A DNA stretch of 64,000 bases from Rathayibacter agropyri (GCF_013249015.1 NZ_JABRPL010000001.1:1102318-1166317); one strand, 5' to 3'. Counted from the stretch's first letter, positions 24,186 through 32,594 are shown. Translations and numbers: made by a program. The notes: generated by a model not told the origin, from the sequence alone.

Positions 24186-24612
24186 TCCTGATCGTGCTCG
24201 GCCACCTCCTCGCCTCAGCCCCGATCCGTCTCGCTCACGAGCACACGCCCTACCTAGACACCAGCACAATCGTCAGCCTGCTGGGCTTGTTCGACGAAGC
24301 CGGCCTCCTGTTCGACATCGTCATCGACCACTCGTTCGCATTTTCCACAACCGTCGCCACGCTCATCACGGTTGTGGCGAGCGGTCCCCGCTCGTCCCCA
24401 GCTTCGTGGTGACCGTCACATCCGCGGTCTTTGTCTTCTGGTTCTTCTTTACCTTTTGGCTGATCATCATCAACACTCGGGTCGGCCACCAGATGTCACC
24501 TCGAGTCGGGCGGGAAGCCTCACCGTCGTCGGGATCCCGCTTGAGATTGTGACCGCCGCGGGAGTTAGCGGCCTGCTGCTCATTGGAGCGGCACAAGTCG
24601 GCTCCTCGAGCC
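24186..24612 (+). pseudogene. Frameshifted remnant of a multi-span membrane protein
   Basis: Hydrophobic segments lie in all three forward frames, in order: LIVLGHLLASAP and FSTTVATLITVVA (24190-24385), FVVTVTSAVFVFWFFFTFWL (about 24402-24465), then GSLTVVGIPLEIVTAAGVSG (24515-24590). No single frame joins them, which fits a membrane-protein gene broken by at least two frameshifts. The family is not recognised. It ends next to the convergent permease gene. Confidence 0.4.
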
Positions 24613-24619
24613 GAGGCTT

Positions 24620-25684
24620 TCACCGCTCCTTGAAGTACCGAAACATGTGCTTCTCTCTGGTGAGAGCCACACCGAGAGACGAGCCCAGGAGCACCGATGC
24701 CGCCGCGAGCGCAAGGATGCGCAGAGTGCCGAGCACTAGCGCAGTGCGATCGGATGCGGCTTCCGGCACGACGAACACGAGCGTCGCGGCCATCACCAGA
24801 GCGCTGGCCGCCGACAGCCACGCGACATTCTCAACGAGAATCTGCACGAAGAGAGCACTCCTCCCGACACCTATGTGTAGCGCGGAGGCCAACTCCAAGC
24901 GACGCAATCGCACGAGGACAAAGCCAAGCGCGAGACCAACGAGAACTGCACTCGGAATCGTCAGCAAGGAGTCCCGCTCCCCGATAAGTGCTCCAAAGTC
25001 GTAGTTGCTGCCCAGGCGAGCGTTGAGCTGGCCCACCGTGGGCTTCTCGGCGGTGCCGGGCGCAACGGCGGTGAGAATGTAAGACGGAGCCAGCGATTGC
25101 GCATATGGTACGTCCAACCAGCATGAATCGAACATGCGGTCGGCCGGAACGACGTCGAGGACCGACCAGCCCAAGCCGGGAACGCGCCCGTCGTCCGGAT
25201 AATCGAAGATGCCTGCGACAGAGACAGGGCCCCTTGTGGTCTCGACTCGTTCACCGATGCCGAGACTCAACGCGAGCGCAACCTCCTGGGAAAAAAACAT
25301 TCCGGCGATTGAGGGATCCGACTCATGCGCGAGAAGCTCGACGAAGCGCGGAGTCACCTCCTTTGTCGGCACGATAGAAGACGGTAACGCTTCGAAGACA
25401 ATTCCCTCGCCCTCCGAGAGAGCTCCTGCTGCTCGGGCTCCAGAGACACCAGCAAGATTTTCGCAGGCAGTACCGATGACACTCTTGGCGGAACTGACAG
25501 TGGAAACAGTCGCACCGGCGGAGAGGAACTCCCGGAACCTCGCCGTGATCGCCGTCACTGTCGTCACATCATAGACACACAAGGAGCCGACGATGATGAC
25601 GAAGAACATCAGCGCAAGGAGCGGCTTACTCGTACGAGTGGAGACATTCCGCATCGCCTCCGAGAGGATGGACGAGAACCGCAT
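24620..25684 (-). CDS. FtsX/MacB-like ABC permease of the bacteriocin cluster
   Basis: 354 aa from ATG 25684; the ATPase stop ends one base before it (TGAGATG). One membrane span sits near residues 23-45 (LLALMFFVIIVGSLCVYDV), then an extracellular domain of about 200 residues, then three spans at the C-terminus (SAVLVGLALGFVLV, WLSAASALVMAATLVFV, LALAAASVLLGSSLGV). This is the four-span MacB/FtsX plan. With the ATPase and the peptidoglycan-binding adaptor it should form a mechanotransmission-type exporter or immunity pump. It is shorter than the DUF1430 permeases of classical lactococcin 972 loci. Confidence 0.8.
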   Translation of the reverse strand: MRFSSILSEAMRNVSTRTSKPLLALMFFVIIVGSLCVYDVTTVTAITARFREFLSAGATVSTVSSAKSVIGTACENLAGVSGARAAGALSEGEGIVFEALPSSIVPTKEVTPRFVELLAHESDPSIAGMFFSQEVALALSLGIGERVETTRGPVSVAGIFDYPDDGRVPGLGWSVLDVVPADRMFDSCWLDVPYAQSLAPSYILTAVAPGTAEKPTVGQLNARLGSNYDFGALIGERDSLLTIPSAVLVGLALGFVLVRLRRLELASALHIGVGRSALFVQILVENVAWLSAASALVMAATLVFVVPEAASDRTALVLGTLRILALAAASVLLGSSLGVALTREKHMFRYFKER

Positions 25685-25685
25685 C

Positions 25686-26333
25686 TCAGGTGACCAATTC
25701 GATAACGGTGTGGCAGGCCTCCGCCGCACGGCAATCGTGCGTCGCTACGACAACGATGCTTCCACCGCTTGATACCTTCGCGAGTGCCTCGATCACGACC
25801 TCGGCCGTCCCGGTGTCCAGCTGAGCAGTCGGCTCATCCACGAGAAGCAGATCGGGCGAGAAAGCCATAGCTCGAGCGAGCATCAGACGTTGAGCCTCGC
25901 CGCCCGAGAGCTGGGCGAACGGAGCGTCTCTCTTTTCTCGAAGACCGAAGGTCTCGAGGAGGTCCATTGCACGCTCTTCGGCCAATTCCCGGCTCTCTCC
26001 TTTCGCGAGGAAGGGCAGGACAACGTGATCGATCGCTGAGCGCCTCGCCGAGCCATGCGGGTTCTGGAAGACCCAACCGGTACTCGTGATCCGGTTCTTC
26101 CGTAGTGATCCGGACGTCGGAGTGACGGAGCCCGCGATGATCGCCAGCAAGGTCGACTTTCCGGAGCCGGACGGACCCATCAGCGCGTAGCTTCGAGAGG
26201 GCAGGAGTACGCGAGATATCCCTTCAAAGAGCGGCCTTCGACCATCGAAAGAGTGCTGAACATCGAGAAGCTCGACGAACTTGTCTGCGGCAGAGCACTC
26301 ATCGAGCGGAGCAGCTGATCGGCTGTCTAACAT
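25686..26333 (-). CDS. ABC transporter ATPase (MacB/LolD-like)
   Basis: 215 aa, a lone nucleotide-binding domain. Walker A GPSGSGKST, Q-loop FQNPHGSA, signature LSGGEAQRLMLARA, Walker B LLLVDEPTAQLD and the H-loop VATHD are all intact. Closest in style to the LolD/MacB branch that works with FtsX-like permeases. It starts at ATG 26333, overlapping the adaptor gene's last seven bases, and is followed directly by the permease. It presumably powers export of, or self-protection from, the lactococcin-972-like peptide encoded at the head of the operon. Confidence 0.9.
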   Translation of the reverse strand: MLDSRSAAPLDECSAADKFVELLDVQHSFDGRRPLFEGISRVLLPSRSYALMGPSGSGKSTLLAIIAGSVTPTSGSLRKNRITSTGWVFQNPHGSARRSAIDHVVLPFLAKGESRELAEERAMDLLETFGLREKRDAPFAQLSGGEAQRLMLARAMAFSPDLLLVDEPTAQLDTGTAEVVIEALAKVSSGGSIVVVATHDCRAAEACHTVIELVT

Positions 26334-27415
26334 GCGCCAGAGCCGTCTGGCACAGCGTCGACACTGTCTGGCACTTCCGAGTCAGGGAAGACCACGAAAG
26401 ACTTTCCAAGCTCAGAGCCAACAACCTCGACAGCAAATTTGGACCCTTCTGAGCTGGTGCAGCCACGATTATCCTTCAGTGCGAATATCGCGCCCGGAGG
26501 GACAGCCCATGTCTCGAGTGGCGAAGCGAGTTCAAGGCTGGCATCAAGGGTCACGGAGCCACCCGAGTCGGCGTTGGTCCGCGCCCCACTTCCGGCAGCT
26601 CCGGAGGAGTCAGAGGCCTGCAACGCCTGCTTGAAGGCCGTTGTCCGCCTGAGAGCGCTGATGTCCTCGGCAGTCGTGACCGCTCCGGATTCGTCGACGG
26701 GTAGACGAAGCTCGCCAACCACCACTACTCGCTGTCCTGGTACGAGATCGTGCGGAATGTTGCTGACGTCAGCGCCGGTCGCTTGTGGATCAAGGGCTGC
26801 GACTGCGGCGCCGGATTCGACCTGCCCTCCGAGAGTGACGGCGCAGGAGGCAGCCGTCCCTTCGGGAACCGGCAGCCAGACGATGGAATCCCTGGCGATG
26901 GTGCCAAAGGGAGAAGCAGGTCCGCCCAGCTCACGAAGCCGTGTGTTCACCATCTCGATGGATGTCAAACCCAGAACCCCGTCGGCGCGGACCGACTTAC
27001 CGAGGCGTCTGAGTTCTTCCTGCAGAGCACGGACGTCGTCTCCGCTGTCCCCAGCGTGCAGGTCACGGTACAGCGGAGTTGTCGTTGCCACGCTCAGGAG
27101 ATTCACTCCGTCGACGGCAATGAAGCTCTGCCACGAGGAGAGTGCAGACCCGGGTGCACACCCGAGAGCCGTCACCGTCCCGGTCCGGGGTACCTGCACC
27201 GGGGACTTTCCGCCCTGCTGAACGGACAGCTTGACTGTGCGAGCATCGACCAGTTTTTGCGACGTGAGTTCGAATGTCGATGGCGTCGATGTCGTCATCG
27301 TCACAGACCCTGGCACCGCAGGCGGTACGGCAAGCGCAAGGCCCACTACGAATGCCGAGCTAGCGACACCGATGCCCGCAAGCATCATCAGGCCGTAGCC
27401 TTTGCCCTTACCCAT
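26327..27415 (-). CDS. Membrane-fusion-type adaptor with peptidoglycan-binding domain
   Basis: 362 aa. One N-terminal membrane span (LMMLAGIGVASSAFVVGLAL, ~9-30) anchors an extracytoplasmic chain. A PG_binding_1-like domain is visible at about 119-163: HAGDSGDDVRALQEELRRLG then ADGVLGLTSIEMVNTRL. Beta-rich HlyD/MacA-like parts flank it (PRTGTVTALGCAPGSAL; VPGQRVVVVGELRLPVD). Such adaptors link an FtsX/MacB permease to the cell wall in Gram-positive bacteria. The overlap with the ATPase gene and the shared operon make it the MacA-like subunit of this exporter. Confidence 0.82.
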   Translation of the reverse strand: MGKGKGYGLMMLAGIGVASSAFVVGLALAVPPAVPGSVTMTTSTPSTFELTSQKLVDARTVKLSVQQGGKSPVQVPRTGTVTALGCAPGSALSSWQSFIAVDGVNLLSVATTTPLYRDLHAGDSGDDVRALQEELRRLGKSVRADGVLGLTSIEMVNTRLRELGGPASPFGTIARDSIVWLPVPEGTAASCAVTLGGQVESGAAVAALDPQATGADVSNIPHDLVPGQRVVVVGELRLPVDESGAVTTAEDISALRRTTAFKQALQASDSSGAAGSGARTNADSGGSVTLDASLELASPLETWAVPPGAIFALKDNRGCTSSEGSKFAVEVVGSELGKSFVVFPDSEVPDSVDAVPDGSGAC

Positions 27416-27457
27416 GACGTTTGAGCCACAAATGTTGCGACGTGCGAGACTCGCGTC

Positions 27458-28066
27458 TCACGACTGCTCCCCGAGAGGGTCGATCCGGCAACGCTCGAGG
27501 ACTTCGCCACCCGACTCCTCGTCTGCAAAGGGAAATTCATTGCGAGACGAGTCGTTAGCGTAGTCGCTCGTCGAGTAAGTCGATGGTACGACCGCCTTCG
27601 CCACCAGACATTCTACGATCAACGAGTCTTCGTTGGACCTGTCAGGGTTACGATGTGTCCAGCTGTAGAGCGACCCGATCTCGGCTTCGCCGGACTGGCG
27701 CGAACACGCGTCAACGTTTTTGTTGGCGACATCAGCAGAGGTCTCTGGCGGAAACGTGAGGGTGAACGAGCCGTCCAACTTGTATTCACCGATGTCGTAC
27801 CCGAATCCCGAGACGCAACCTCTGAAGCGATCTATCATCTCCGAGTACTCCTGCTCGGAGATCGAGCCGTCTCCGATCGCCTTCCGAGAGAAGTCGTCGG
27901 AAGCCCGTGCATAGCTGGCGGAAAACTCCGCAGCCCACGGCCCAGTAAATTCGACGCCGGGAAGACTCGCATCCCCCTCAGCCGCAGGAGGAGTCCGGCC
28001 CGTACAGGCGGTTAGACCGACGACCAACAGCGCGCATCCACAGATTGACCACATTCTCGCCCACAC
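27458..28066 (-). CDS. Lipoprotein of the bacteriocin operon
   Basis: 202 aa from GTG 28066; ATG 28054 would also work. The N-terminus ends in a lipobox, VVGLTAC, with lipidated C21, so it is exported and anchored. The mature part (about 180 aa) has no recognised domain. It carries four cysteines (RFRGCVSGFG, DACSRQ, IVECLVAK, ERCRID), probably as disulfides. It sits between the bacteriocin gene and the adaptor gene, in line with both. A role as surface immunity protein or substrate-binding partner of the exporter is plausible, but only by position. Confidence 0.75.
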   Translation of the reverse strand: MWARMWSICGCALLVVGLTACTGRTPPAAEGDASLPGVEFTGPWAAEFSASYARASDDFSRKAIGDGSISEQEYSEMIDRFRGCVSGFGYDIGEYKLDGSFTLTFPPETSADVANKNVDACSRQSGEAEIGSLYSWTHRNPDRSNEDSLIVECLVAKAVVPSTYSTSDYANDSSRNEFPFADEESGGEVLERCRIDPLGEQS

Positions 28067-28135
28067 GTTAAACCGCCAATTACTCGAGGGCTACGGCCCG
28101 TGACGGGCATTAGCCAAGAAAGTTAGTACACGGTA

Positions 28136-28172
28136 CTGCGTGCCGGCGAACAGACTGTACGCCGGCACGCAG
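28136..28172 (-). terminator. Hairpin directly after the bacteriocin gene
   Basis: A perfect 13-bp stem (28136-28148 with 28160-28172; CTGCGTGCCGGCG) with an 11-base loop starts four bases after the bacteriocin stop. No T-run follows on the minus strand. It could lower transcription into the lipoprotein/exporter genes, so that the peptide is made in excess over the immunity module. Confidence 0.65.
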
Positions 28173-28175
28173 CAT

Positions 28176-28505
28176 CTAGGACAGGACGTCGTAATACGCC
28201 GTATTACCCGACGCCTTCATCGGCGACCAGTGAGCTATAGCGAGCGTCGAGGAAGGCTTCCAGCCACTGTAGGCACATCCCCGGTACCCGCATGCAGTCG
28301 ACCTGTGCGTCTTGCCCCCGTGCTGGTATTCGGAATAAACCTGGCCGCCACTTCCGTACTGACCACCGGAGCGTACACCGTGATTCCAGACCCCACCGTC
28401 GGACGGATACACCGTCGTCGCTGATGCGCCGATCGCTCCCCCCATAACGAGACCACTGGCAGCCAGCGCACCGGCAACAACCTTCGCAACTCTGCATCGA
28501 ATCAT
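28176..28505 (-). CDS. Lactococcin-972-family bacteriocin precursor
   Basis: 109 aa. ATG 28505 is preceded by GGGGA at good spacing. A signal peptide (basic MIRCR, hydrophobic core, cleavage near GASA at 26-29) shows Sec export. The mature part of about 80 aa follows the Lcn972 pattern: GGVWNHG at 37-43, then VYSEYQHGGKTHRSTA near 56-71, matching the family's GTWxxG and YxHxxKxHxxT features. A CGYRGC pair (72-77), probably a disulfide, is added relative to what I recall of the lactococcal peptide. Lactococcin 972 binds lipid II and blocks septum formation in relatives. Lipoprotein and exporter genes follow in the same direction. Confidence 0.88.
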   Translation of the reverse strand: MIRCRVAKVVAGALAASGLVMGGAIGASATTVYPSDGGVWNHGVRSGGQYGSGGQVYSEYQHGGKTHRSTACGYRGCAYSGWKPSSTLAIAHWSPMKASGNTAYYDVLS

Positions 28506-29943
28506 GTTTCCCCATTTCACGTAGCACCTTTCGGCGCCCCCATTAGTGCTTTCGCTGACGCAGGCTAACACAACGATGAGTATGTGCTCAGGTCAGACGT
28601 GTGACCTTTGTATGGATGGGCCGATTAAGACGTCAGCGTCTCGCACCCGCGATACTACGAGGTGTACCGATTCAAGCCCTGACCAGGCAGTTCTTGTGCC
28701 GCACCCGGTCTCAAGTCATCACCGACCAACGCCCGGCGTCCCCCTGAGAGGGGTATCGACGAGCGGAAGCAATTCGTCGAAGCGCGATCGGAAAGAATCA
28801 GAAGGATCAACGGAATGTGCGGGTATCGGGCGGGTCGTCCTTAGCCGCTCCCGCAACCCCGTCGAAAAGCGGGTTACCGGTCAGCACCCCGGAACGTGCG
28901 AGTTGTGTCATGCGCTCGGGCCGACGCATCGCGATCGTCCTCCTCCTCTGCGGCCTCCGTCCGCGTCGACATGTCCAGGTCCTCTTCCTCGACGCGGGTG
29001 TCAAAGGATGCAGACGGGAACTCTTCTTCGTCAGCCGGAGGGACAGAGAGGTCGACACGGGCCTTCTCGCCAAACTCCCACGTTGGTCGGATGCACGACA
29101 TTCATCAAGACCGTCCCGCGGTCTCGCTCACCGCGTGCTCCGCTACCGTGACCGCTTGCGACATCACCGTAGATTGTGCCTCCGTCAGCGCGACCGTTCC
29201 GCGAGTCGGATTCGCCCTCTTCTCATCTCGCAAGAATGGGCATGGACGTCAACGCAGTGAACCAGGTGCCCGGCTTTATCGAACACGCACGACACACCTA
29301 CACGGGAGCGTCCTTCGAGTTGGCGACATTGACGTCCGGCCACAAGTGGCGTACCCCGATTCTTCCCCAATTTACCCGACATGACAACCTGTGATGGAGG
29401 TCTGTAAGGTTTAACCGTACAAGACGGAATGAAAACCGGGCCAAAGCCGTAGCCACGAATGCCGCCTACTACTTTACGGCGCTGCGCTTGCGCTAGGCAC
29501 ACTCGCAGTCGCAGTGGTCCTGTCGCGAGATGTTCTTTAGGCGGACCGGCCGAGAGATCGTGCTCGCGGGCTTAGACACGCCCGCGCCGCCCTCCCTCCA
29601 TTGCATGGTGACAACAAAAAGGCGACGACCATCATCCGTCGACACGCCGCGCCTGAGGTGAGGGCCAGGGCGCCGAGCACATACCGGGTCAGCGTTCCTC
29701 CACAGGGAGCCGTCCGCCACCGCTCCCCCATTCGACCGCGTGGAGGGCAACCCTGGCACTGATTTGACCGCGTCTCGTCAGGGGATGAGCGACGAAGAAG
29801 CAGCCGAGAGCGACTCCCCCTGCGTCGCCTGCAGCGACGGATCGGCGCCATGATGGATGTCCACCGTCTCAGGACCACCGAGCAGCTCCCCGCTGGTGGC
29901 GCGCGGTGAGCGTTTCGGAGCGCGTTCTGATTACTCTGTTCCG
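28506..29943. other. Gene-poor, decayed stretch upstream of the bacteriocin gene
   Basis: No intact gene is supported in these 1.4 kb. GC content is uneven and frames are short. It must contain the bacteriocin promoter (within about 28,506-28,620, an AT-richer part). Coding-like relics appear on both strands: a minus-strand frameshifted gene (28,810-29,235), a short forward frame beginning MGMDVNAVNQVPGFIEHARH at 29,237 that resembles the start of WXG100-type secretion proteins, and a hydrophobic peptide LLLYGAALALGTLAVAVVL near 29,475-29,530 without a start codon. Confidence 0.5.
28810..29235 (-). pseudogene. Frameshifted remnant of an unidentified gene
   Basis: Reading down the minus strand, coding-like sequence moves between frames: ALTEAQSTVMSQAVTVAEHA (about 29,190-29,130), then an acidic stretch PPADEEEFPSASFDTRVEEE (about 29,040-28,980), then ERMTQLARSGVLTGNPLFDG (about 28,925-28,865). 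Each ends at a frame change rather than a natural C-terminus. The family was not recognised. It may be part of a lost mobile-element or conjugation gene, but that is a guess. Confidence 0.3.
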
Positions 29944-30117
29944 GTGGAAAGGTCTCAATACACCGGGCTCGTGTACGCGGGATGCGCGCTCGCGCTGACC
30001 GGGTGGACGATCGCTGTCGGCATGTGGTCGTTCTCGAGCTGGTGGGCCACGGCGACGTCCGTGATCCTAGCGGCCGTGATTTTGGCGCTCGTTGGCGCCG
30101 CGATCCGATCCTTCTGA
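29944..30117 (+). CDS. Very small membrane protein, 57 aa
   Basis: From GTG 29944 the frame reads two membrane helices, YTGLVYAGCALALTGWTIAV and TATSVILAAVILALVGAAI, separated by a short Trp-rich turn (MWSFSSWW). An upstream extension to 29857 is Ser/Pro-rich and unlikely. The hydrophobic pattern and Gly/Ala spacing are typical of small actinobacterial membrane proteins, but no family is recognised. It stands alone, 86 bp before the VOC gene. Confidence 0.5.
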   Translation: MERSQYTGLVYAGCALALTGWTIAVGMWSFSSWWATATSVILAAVILALVGAAIRSF

Positions 30118-30203
30118 GGGACCCGTCCACCCACGAGAAGCTGAGGCGCTCTCCGCGCCCCTCTTCCTGGAAAATATCAACTATTGAGCGAAAGGATCTC
30201 TTC

Positions 30204-30560
30204 ATGAAGATATTGGTAGTGCAATTCACGAAAAACAATGATTTGAGCGATCGCTTCTATCGGGCCATGGGACTCATTCCCGGGTATTCGACCGAGTCGC
30301 GGGAGTGGATTGAGCTGGAGGCCGAAGGCGGCAAGGTCGCAATACATTCCGCCAAAAGCCCCGACCACGACGTTGCCCCCGGTGCAATCGAGTTGTCGTT
30401 CGAAAGCGAGGAGGCGCTAGAGATCATCCAGGCGCGGATGCGCAGTGCCGGATTCGATCCTGGACACATTGAACCAGAACCTTTCGGTCGCTCCCTTCGT
30501 CTTGTCGATCCTAACGGGACGGCCGTACAGATCAATGAGGGCATACCAGCGACCAAGTAA
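30204..30560 (+). CDS. VOC-superfamily protein, 118 aa
   Basis: ATG 30204 with an AAAGGA site upstream. The N-terminal module begins MKILVVQFTKNNDLSDRFYR, and the C-terminal module ends FGRSLRLVDPNGTAVQINEG, the usual VOC closing strand with the Asp-Pro-Asn/Asp-Gly turn. The putative metal ligand in the last module (IEPEPFG) is partly kept. GC content is lower than in the flanking core genome, in keeping with an accessory gene. Antibiotic-binding or small-molecule roles are both possible. Confidence 0.8.
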   Translation: MKILVVQFTKNNDLSDRFYRAMGLIPGYSTESREWIELEAEGGKVAIHSAKSPDHDVAPGAIELSFESEEALEIIQARMRSAGFDPGHIEPEPFGRSLRLVDPNGTAVQINEGIPATK

Positions 30561-30642
30561 TCCTCGGTTTTGAGGCTAAGACAAGTTGGTCATCGTCTCC
30601 GCGCTGCGCTCGTCCCGACCACGCCGGTTGATCGACACGTTC

Positions 30643-31206
30643 CTAGGCGCGTCCCGCGGAATTCACGGTCTGAGCCGCGACTCTGGCGGCATATTCATCG
30701 AAAAGCAGTCCGAGCTGCACTTGACTGTGGAACCTGCTCTGATGGAATGCTGCTGCGCGTCGGCGTCCCTCCTCAACAAATCCGAGCGACTTGTAAAGGC
30801 GCACTGCGCGGTCGTTATAATCCCATGCCTGCACCTCGACTTTGTGCGCTCCCATCTCCTGGAACGCAAAGCGCAACGCGACGCCCATAGCGTCGCGCCC
30901 ATAGCCTCGATTTTGGAAATCCGGACCAATTATGATTGCGAGTGTCGCAATCCTGGTCGGAACAGTGATGCCCCAGATTGTGACATGCCCAATCAGGTGT
31001 TCGTCGCCATCAACGACCGCAAAGCCGGCACCCGCCGGCGAGTCGTTGGAACTCCAAGCATCGAACGTTGCACCGATGCGCTCGGCGGGCAAGAGCGCAA
31101 TCCGTTCCTGCTGAAGGATCGCCTCGCCGGCATCGCTCCACCACAGGGCCAGGATTGGCCGGTCCTCCGGGTTGATCGCACGAAACCTGACTTTATCGCC
31201 GCTCAT
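30643..31206 (-). CDS. GNAT-family N-acetyltransferase (RimJ/RimL type)
   Basis: 187 aa from ATG 31206, which overlaps the methyltransferase stop by 14 bases; an ATG at 31248 would give a longer form. GNAT motif A is seen as LAIIIGPDFQNRGYGRDAMG, with the acetyl-CoA loop Q-x-x-G-x-G/A, followed by FQEMGAHKVEVQAWDYNDRA and YKSLGFVEEGRRRAAAF. The latter is typical of RimJ/RimL-like enzymes that acetylate protein N-termini or antibiotics. Substrate unknown. It forms a two-gene unit with the methyltransferase and lies in the accessory region. Confidence 0.88.
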   Translation of the reverse strand: MSGDKVRFRAINPEDRPILALWWSDAGEAILQQERIALLPAERIGATFDAWSSNDSPAGAGFAVVDGDEHLIGHVTIWGITVPTRIATLAIIIGPDFQNRGYGRDAMGVALRFAFQEMGAHKVEVQAWDYNDRAVRLYKSLGFVEEGRRRAAAFHQSRFHSQVQLGLLFDEYAARVAAQTVNSAGRA

Positions 31207-32143
31207 GATTGCGCGCCCCCACGCGCGCATCTCTTCGAACCCGCTCATCACTCTTCCTCAGTCTTTTCTGAACTCGTCCAACAACGATCATGTGGGGGCT
31301 TGCCGCGATTGCGGCCGGATCACGGCTCGTACTAGTCGCGACGTCAAAGATCGTGCGCGCCCGTGCAGGATCCGTTCTGTGCGTCTCGGGTTCAGTGGAG
31401 AGCCATGACGGACCTTCAAGCGCAAATTGGTCAATAACCGACAGACCCACATGCTCGAACTCACCTGCAAGCTCGCCCGGCCCGTGGTAGTACGAAGCCG
31501 TGAGCCACTCCGATACGTCCACTGGCCCCCGCGAAGCACCGTTCGCGTAGAGGCTCTTCCGACATTCGAGCTCGGCACCGTCAGTTTGTTTCTGCGTCAG
31601 TGCGCCGAGCATGACAGAGAGCCGGCTCAACCCCTCCGCCCAAATAGATCCACCCGGTCTGCAGATTCTTCTCGCCTCTACTAGAACCTGGCGCCGCTCC
31701 TCGGCGACAAAAAGATGGTACATCGGCCCTAGGAGCAGTACCACGTCGAATGAGCCATCGGGCCATGGGAGATTTCGTCCATCAGCGATCACGTAGTCAT
31801 CGAGAGGCCGAGGGCGGGTTCGTTCGCGGGCCGAGCGCACTTGCTCGGCCGACAAGTCGGAAAGGCTGACTCGGTATCCCCGTTCGGCTAGCCACCCGGC
31901 ATGGACGCCGGAGCCACCTCCAACGTCTGCGATGCGGCCAGGCGATGCCGGAAGGCCCGAGACCAGCTCCGCCCGAAGCCTCGCCAACCCAAGCCATCCC
32001 CGCACGCCGCTCATCGAATCCACGGATTGCGGCTGGTCGTAGTAGCGGGCTATGGCTTCGACGTCTGTTGCCCCCTGCAAGAAGCGACTGCTCAACCTGT
32101 TCGTCTCCTCCCCCTCGACGCTGTCGAGTCCTGCCTCGGACAT
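31193..32143 (-). CDS. Class I SAM-dependent methyltransferase
   Basis: About 316 aa from ATG 32143; GTG/TTG codons 9-12 bases further out are also in frame. Motif I is GRIADVGGGSGVHAGWLAERG. Motif II ends VSLSDLS, and the motif containing LPWPDGSFDVVLLLGPMYHL is typical of small-molecule methyltransferases of the Methyltransf_11/25 kind. The C-terminal extension (from ~230) is poorly conserved and Arg-rich at the end. It overlaps the acetyltransferase gene, so the two probably modify the same or linked substrates. The substrate cannot be predicted. Confidence 0.85.
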   Translation of the reverse strand: MSEAGLDSVEGEETNRLSSRFLQGATDVEAIARYYDQPQSVDSMSGVRGWLGLARLRAELVSGLPASPGRIADVGGGSGVHAGWLAERGYRVSLSDLSAEQVRSARERTRPRPLDDYVIADGRNLPWPDGSFDVVLLLGPMYHLFVAEERRQVLVEARRICRPGGSIWAEGLSRLSVMLGALTQKQTDGAELECRKSLYANGASRGPVDVSEWLTASYYHGPGELAGEFEHVGLSVIDQFALEGPSWLSTEPETHRTDPARARTIFDVATSTSRDPAAIAASPHMIVVGRVQKRLRKSDERVRRDARVGARNHERR

Positions 32144-32271
32144 TATCTCCACCAATCGTCCTAGATCTCGCGCGCCAAGTTCTCATTTTGCGCCAAGTCG
32201 GTGTTGACAGTGACGTCGTCATGTGTGCAGGATAGCCGCGCCTGAGCGTGCCTCAGGTAGCCACCGGTGGA

Positions 32272-32570
32272 GGATTGTTCAAGAAGGAGCAGGATCGCAT
32301 CCGCTCCGAGCGCACGACCGCCGAACGCGACGAAGCACGTCTTACCCAGGACGTCGCCGACGTCGAGCACGCCGTCCGGGTCGCCCTCGACGTGAACATG
32401 GAGAGTGCGCCCGCCTGTACGAAAGTGCGCCCGATCACGTCAAGCGGCTCTTCAACCAGGTTTTCTTCGAGCGCGCCCTCGTCCACACTGACGAGACCAT
32501 CACCGCCGAACTGAACGAGCCGTTCGCGACGATCAGGTCGCGGGCGGTCCAGGCGAGCGCGCATGAAAAA
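32272..32570 (+). pseudogene. Serine-recombinase (phage-integrase type) C-terminal remnant, frameshifted
   Basis: Two adjoining frames together give the end of a large serine recombinase. The first, FKKEQDRIRSERTTAERDEA then LTQDVADVEHAVRVALDVNM, is the coiled-coil part. After a shift near 32,405-32,420 comes RLYESAPDHVKRLFNQVFFE with RALVHTDETITAELNEPFAT, the conserved closing of actinophage-like integrases. The catalytic N-terminus is gone. It lies immediately beyond the 3' end of tRNA-Arg and marks one edge of a former integrated element. Confidence 0.75.
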
Positions 32571-32594
32571 AGCACCACTCGTGGAAGTGGTGCT
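32565..32594 (-). terminator. Intrinsic terminator of the tRNA-Arg gene
   Basis: On the minus strand a 9-bp stem AGCACCACT/AGTGGTGCT (32571-32579 with 32586-32594) and 6-base loop are followed by TTTTT (32570-32566). It lies about 83 bases behind the tRNA 3' end. This is one of the few textbook rho-independent terminators in the window. Confidence 0.85.

Noticed and set aside
29461-29542. Short hydrophobic peptide in the decayed region as a toxin or small membrane gene
   Set aside because: There is no start codon or ribosome site in the frame, and a stop lies just before it; probably a relic.
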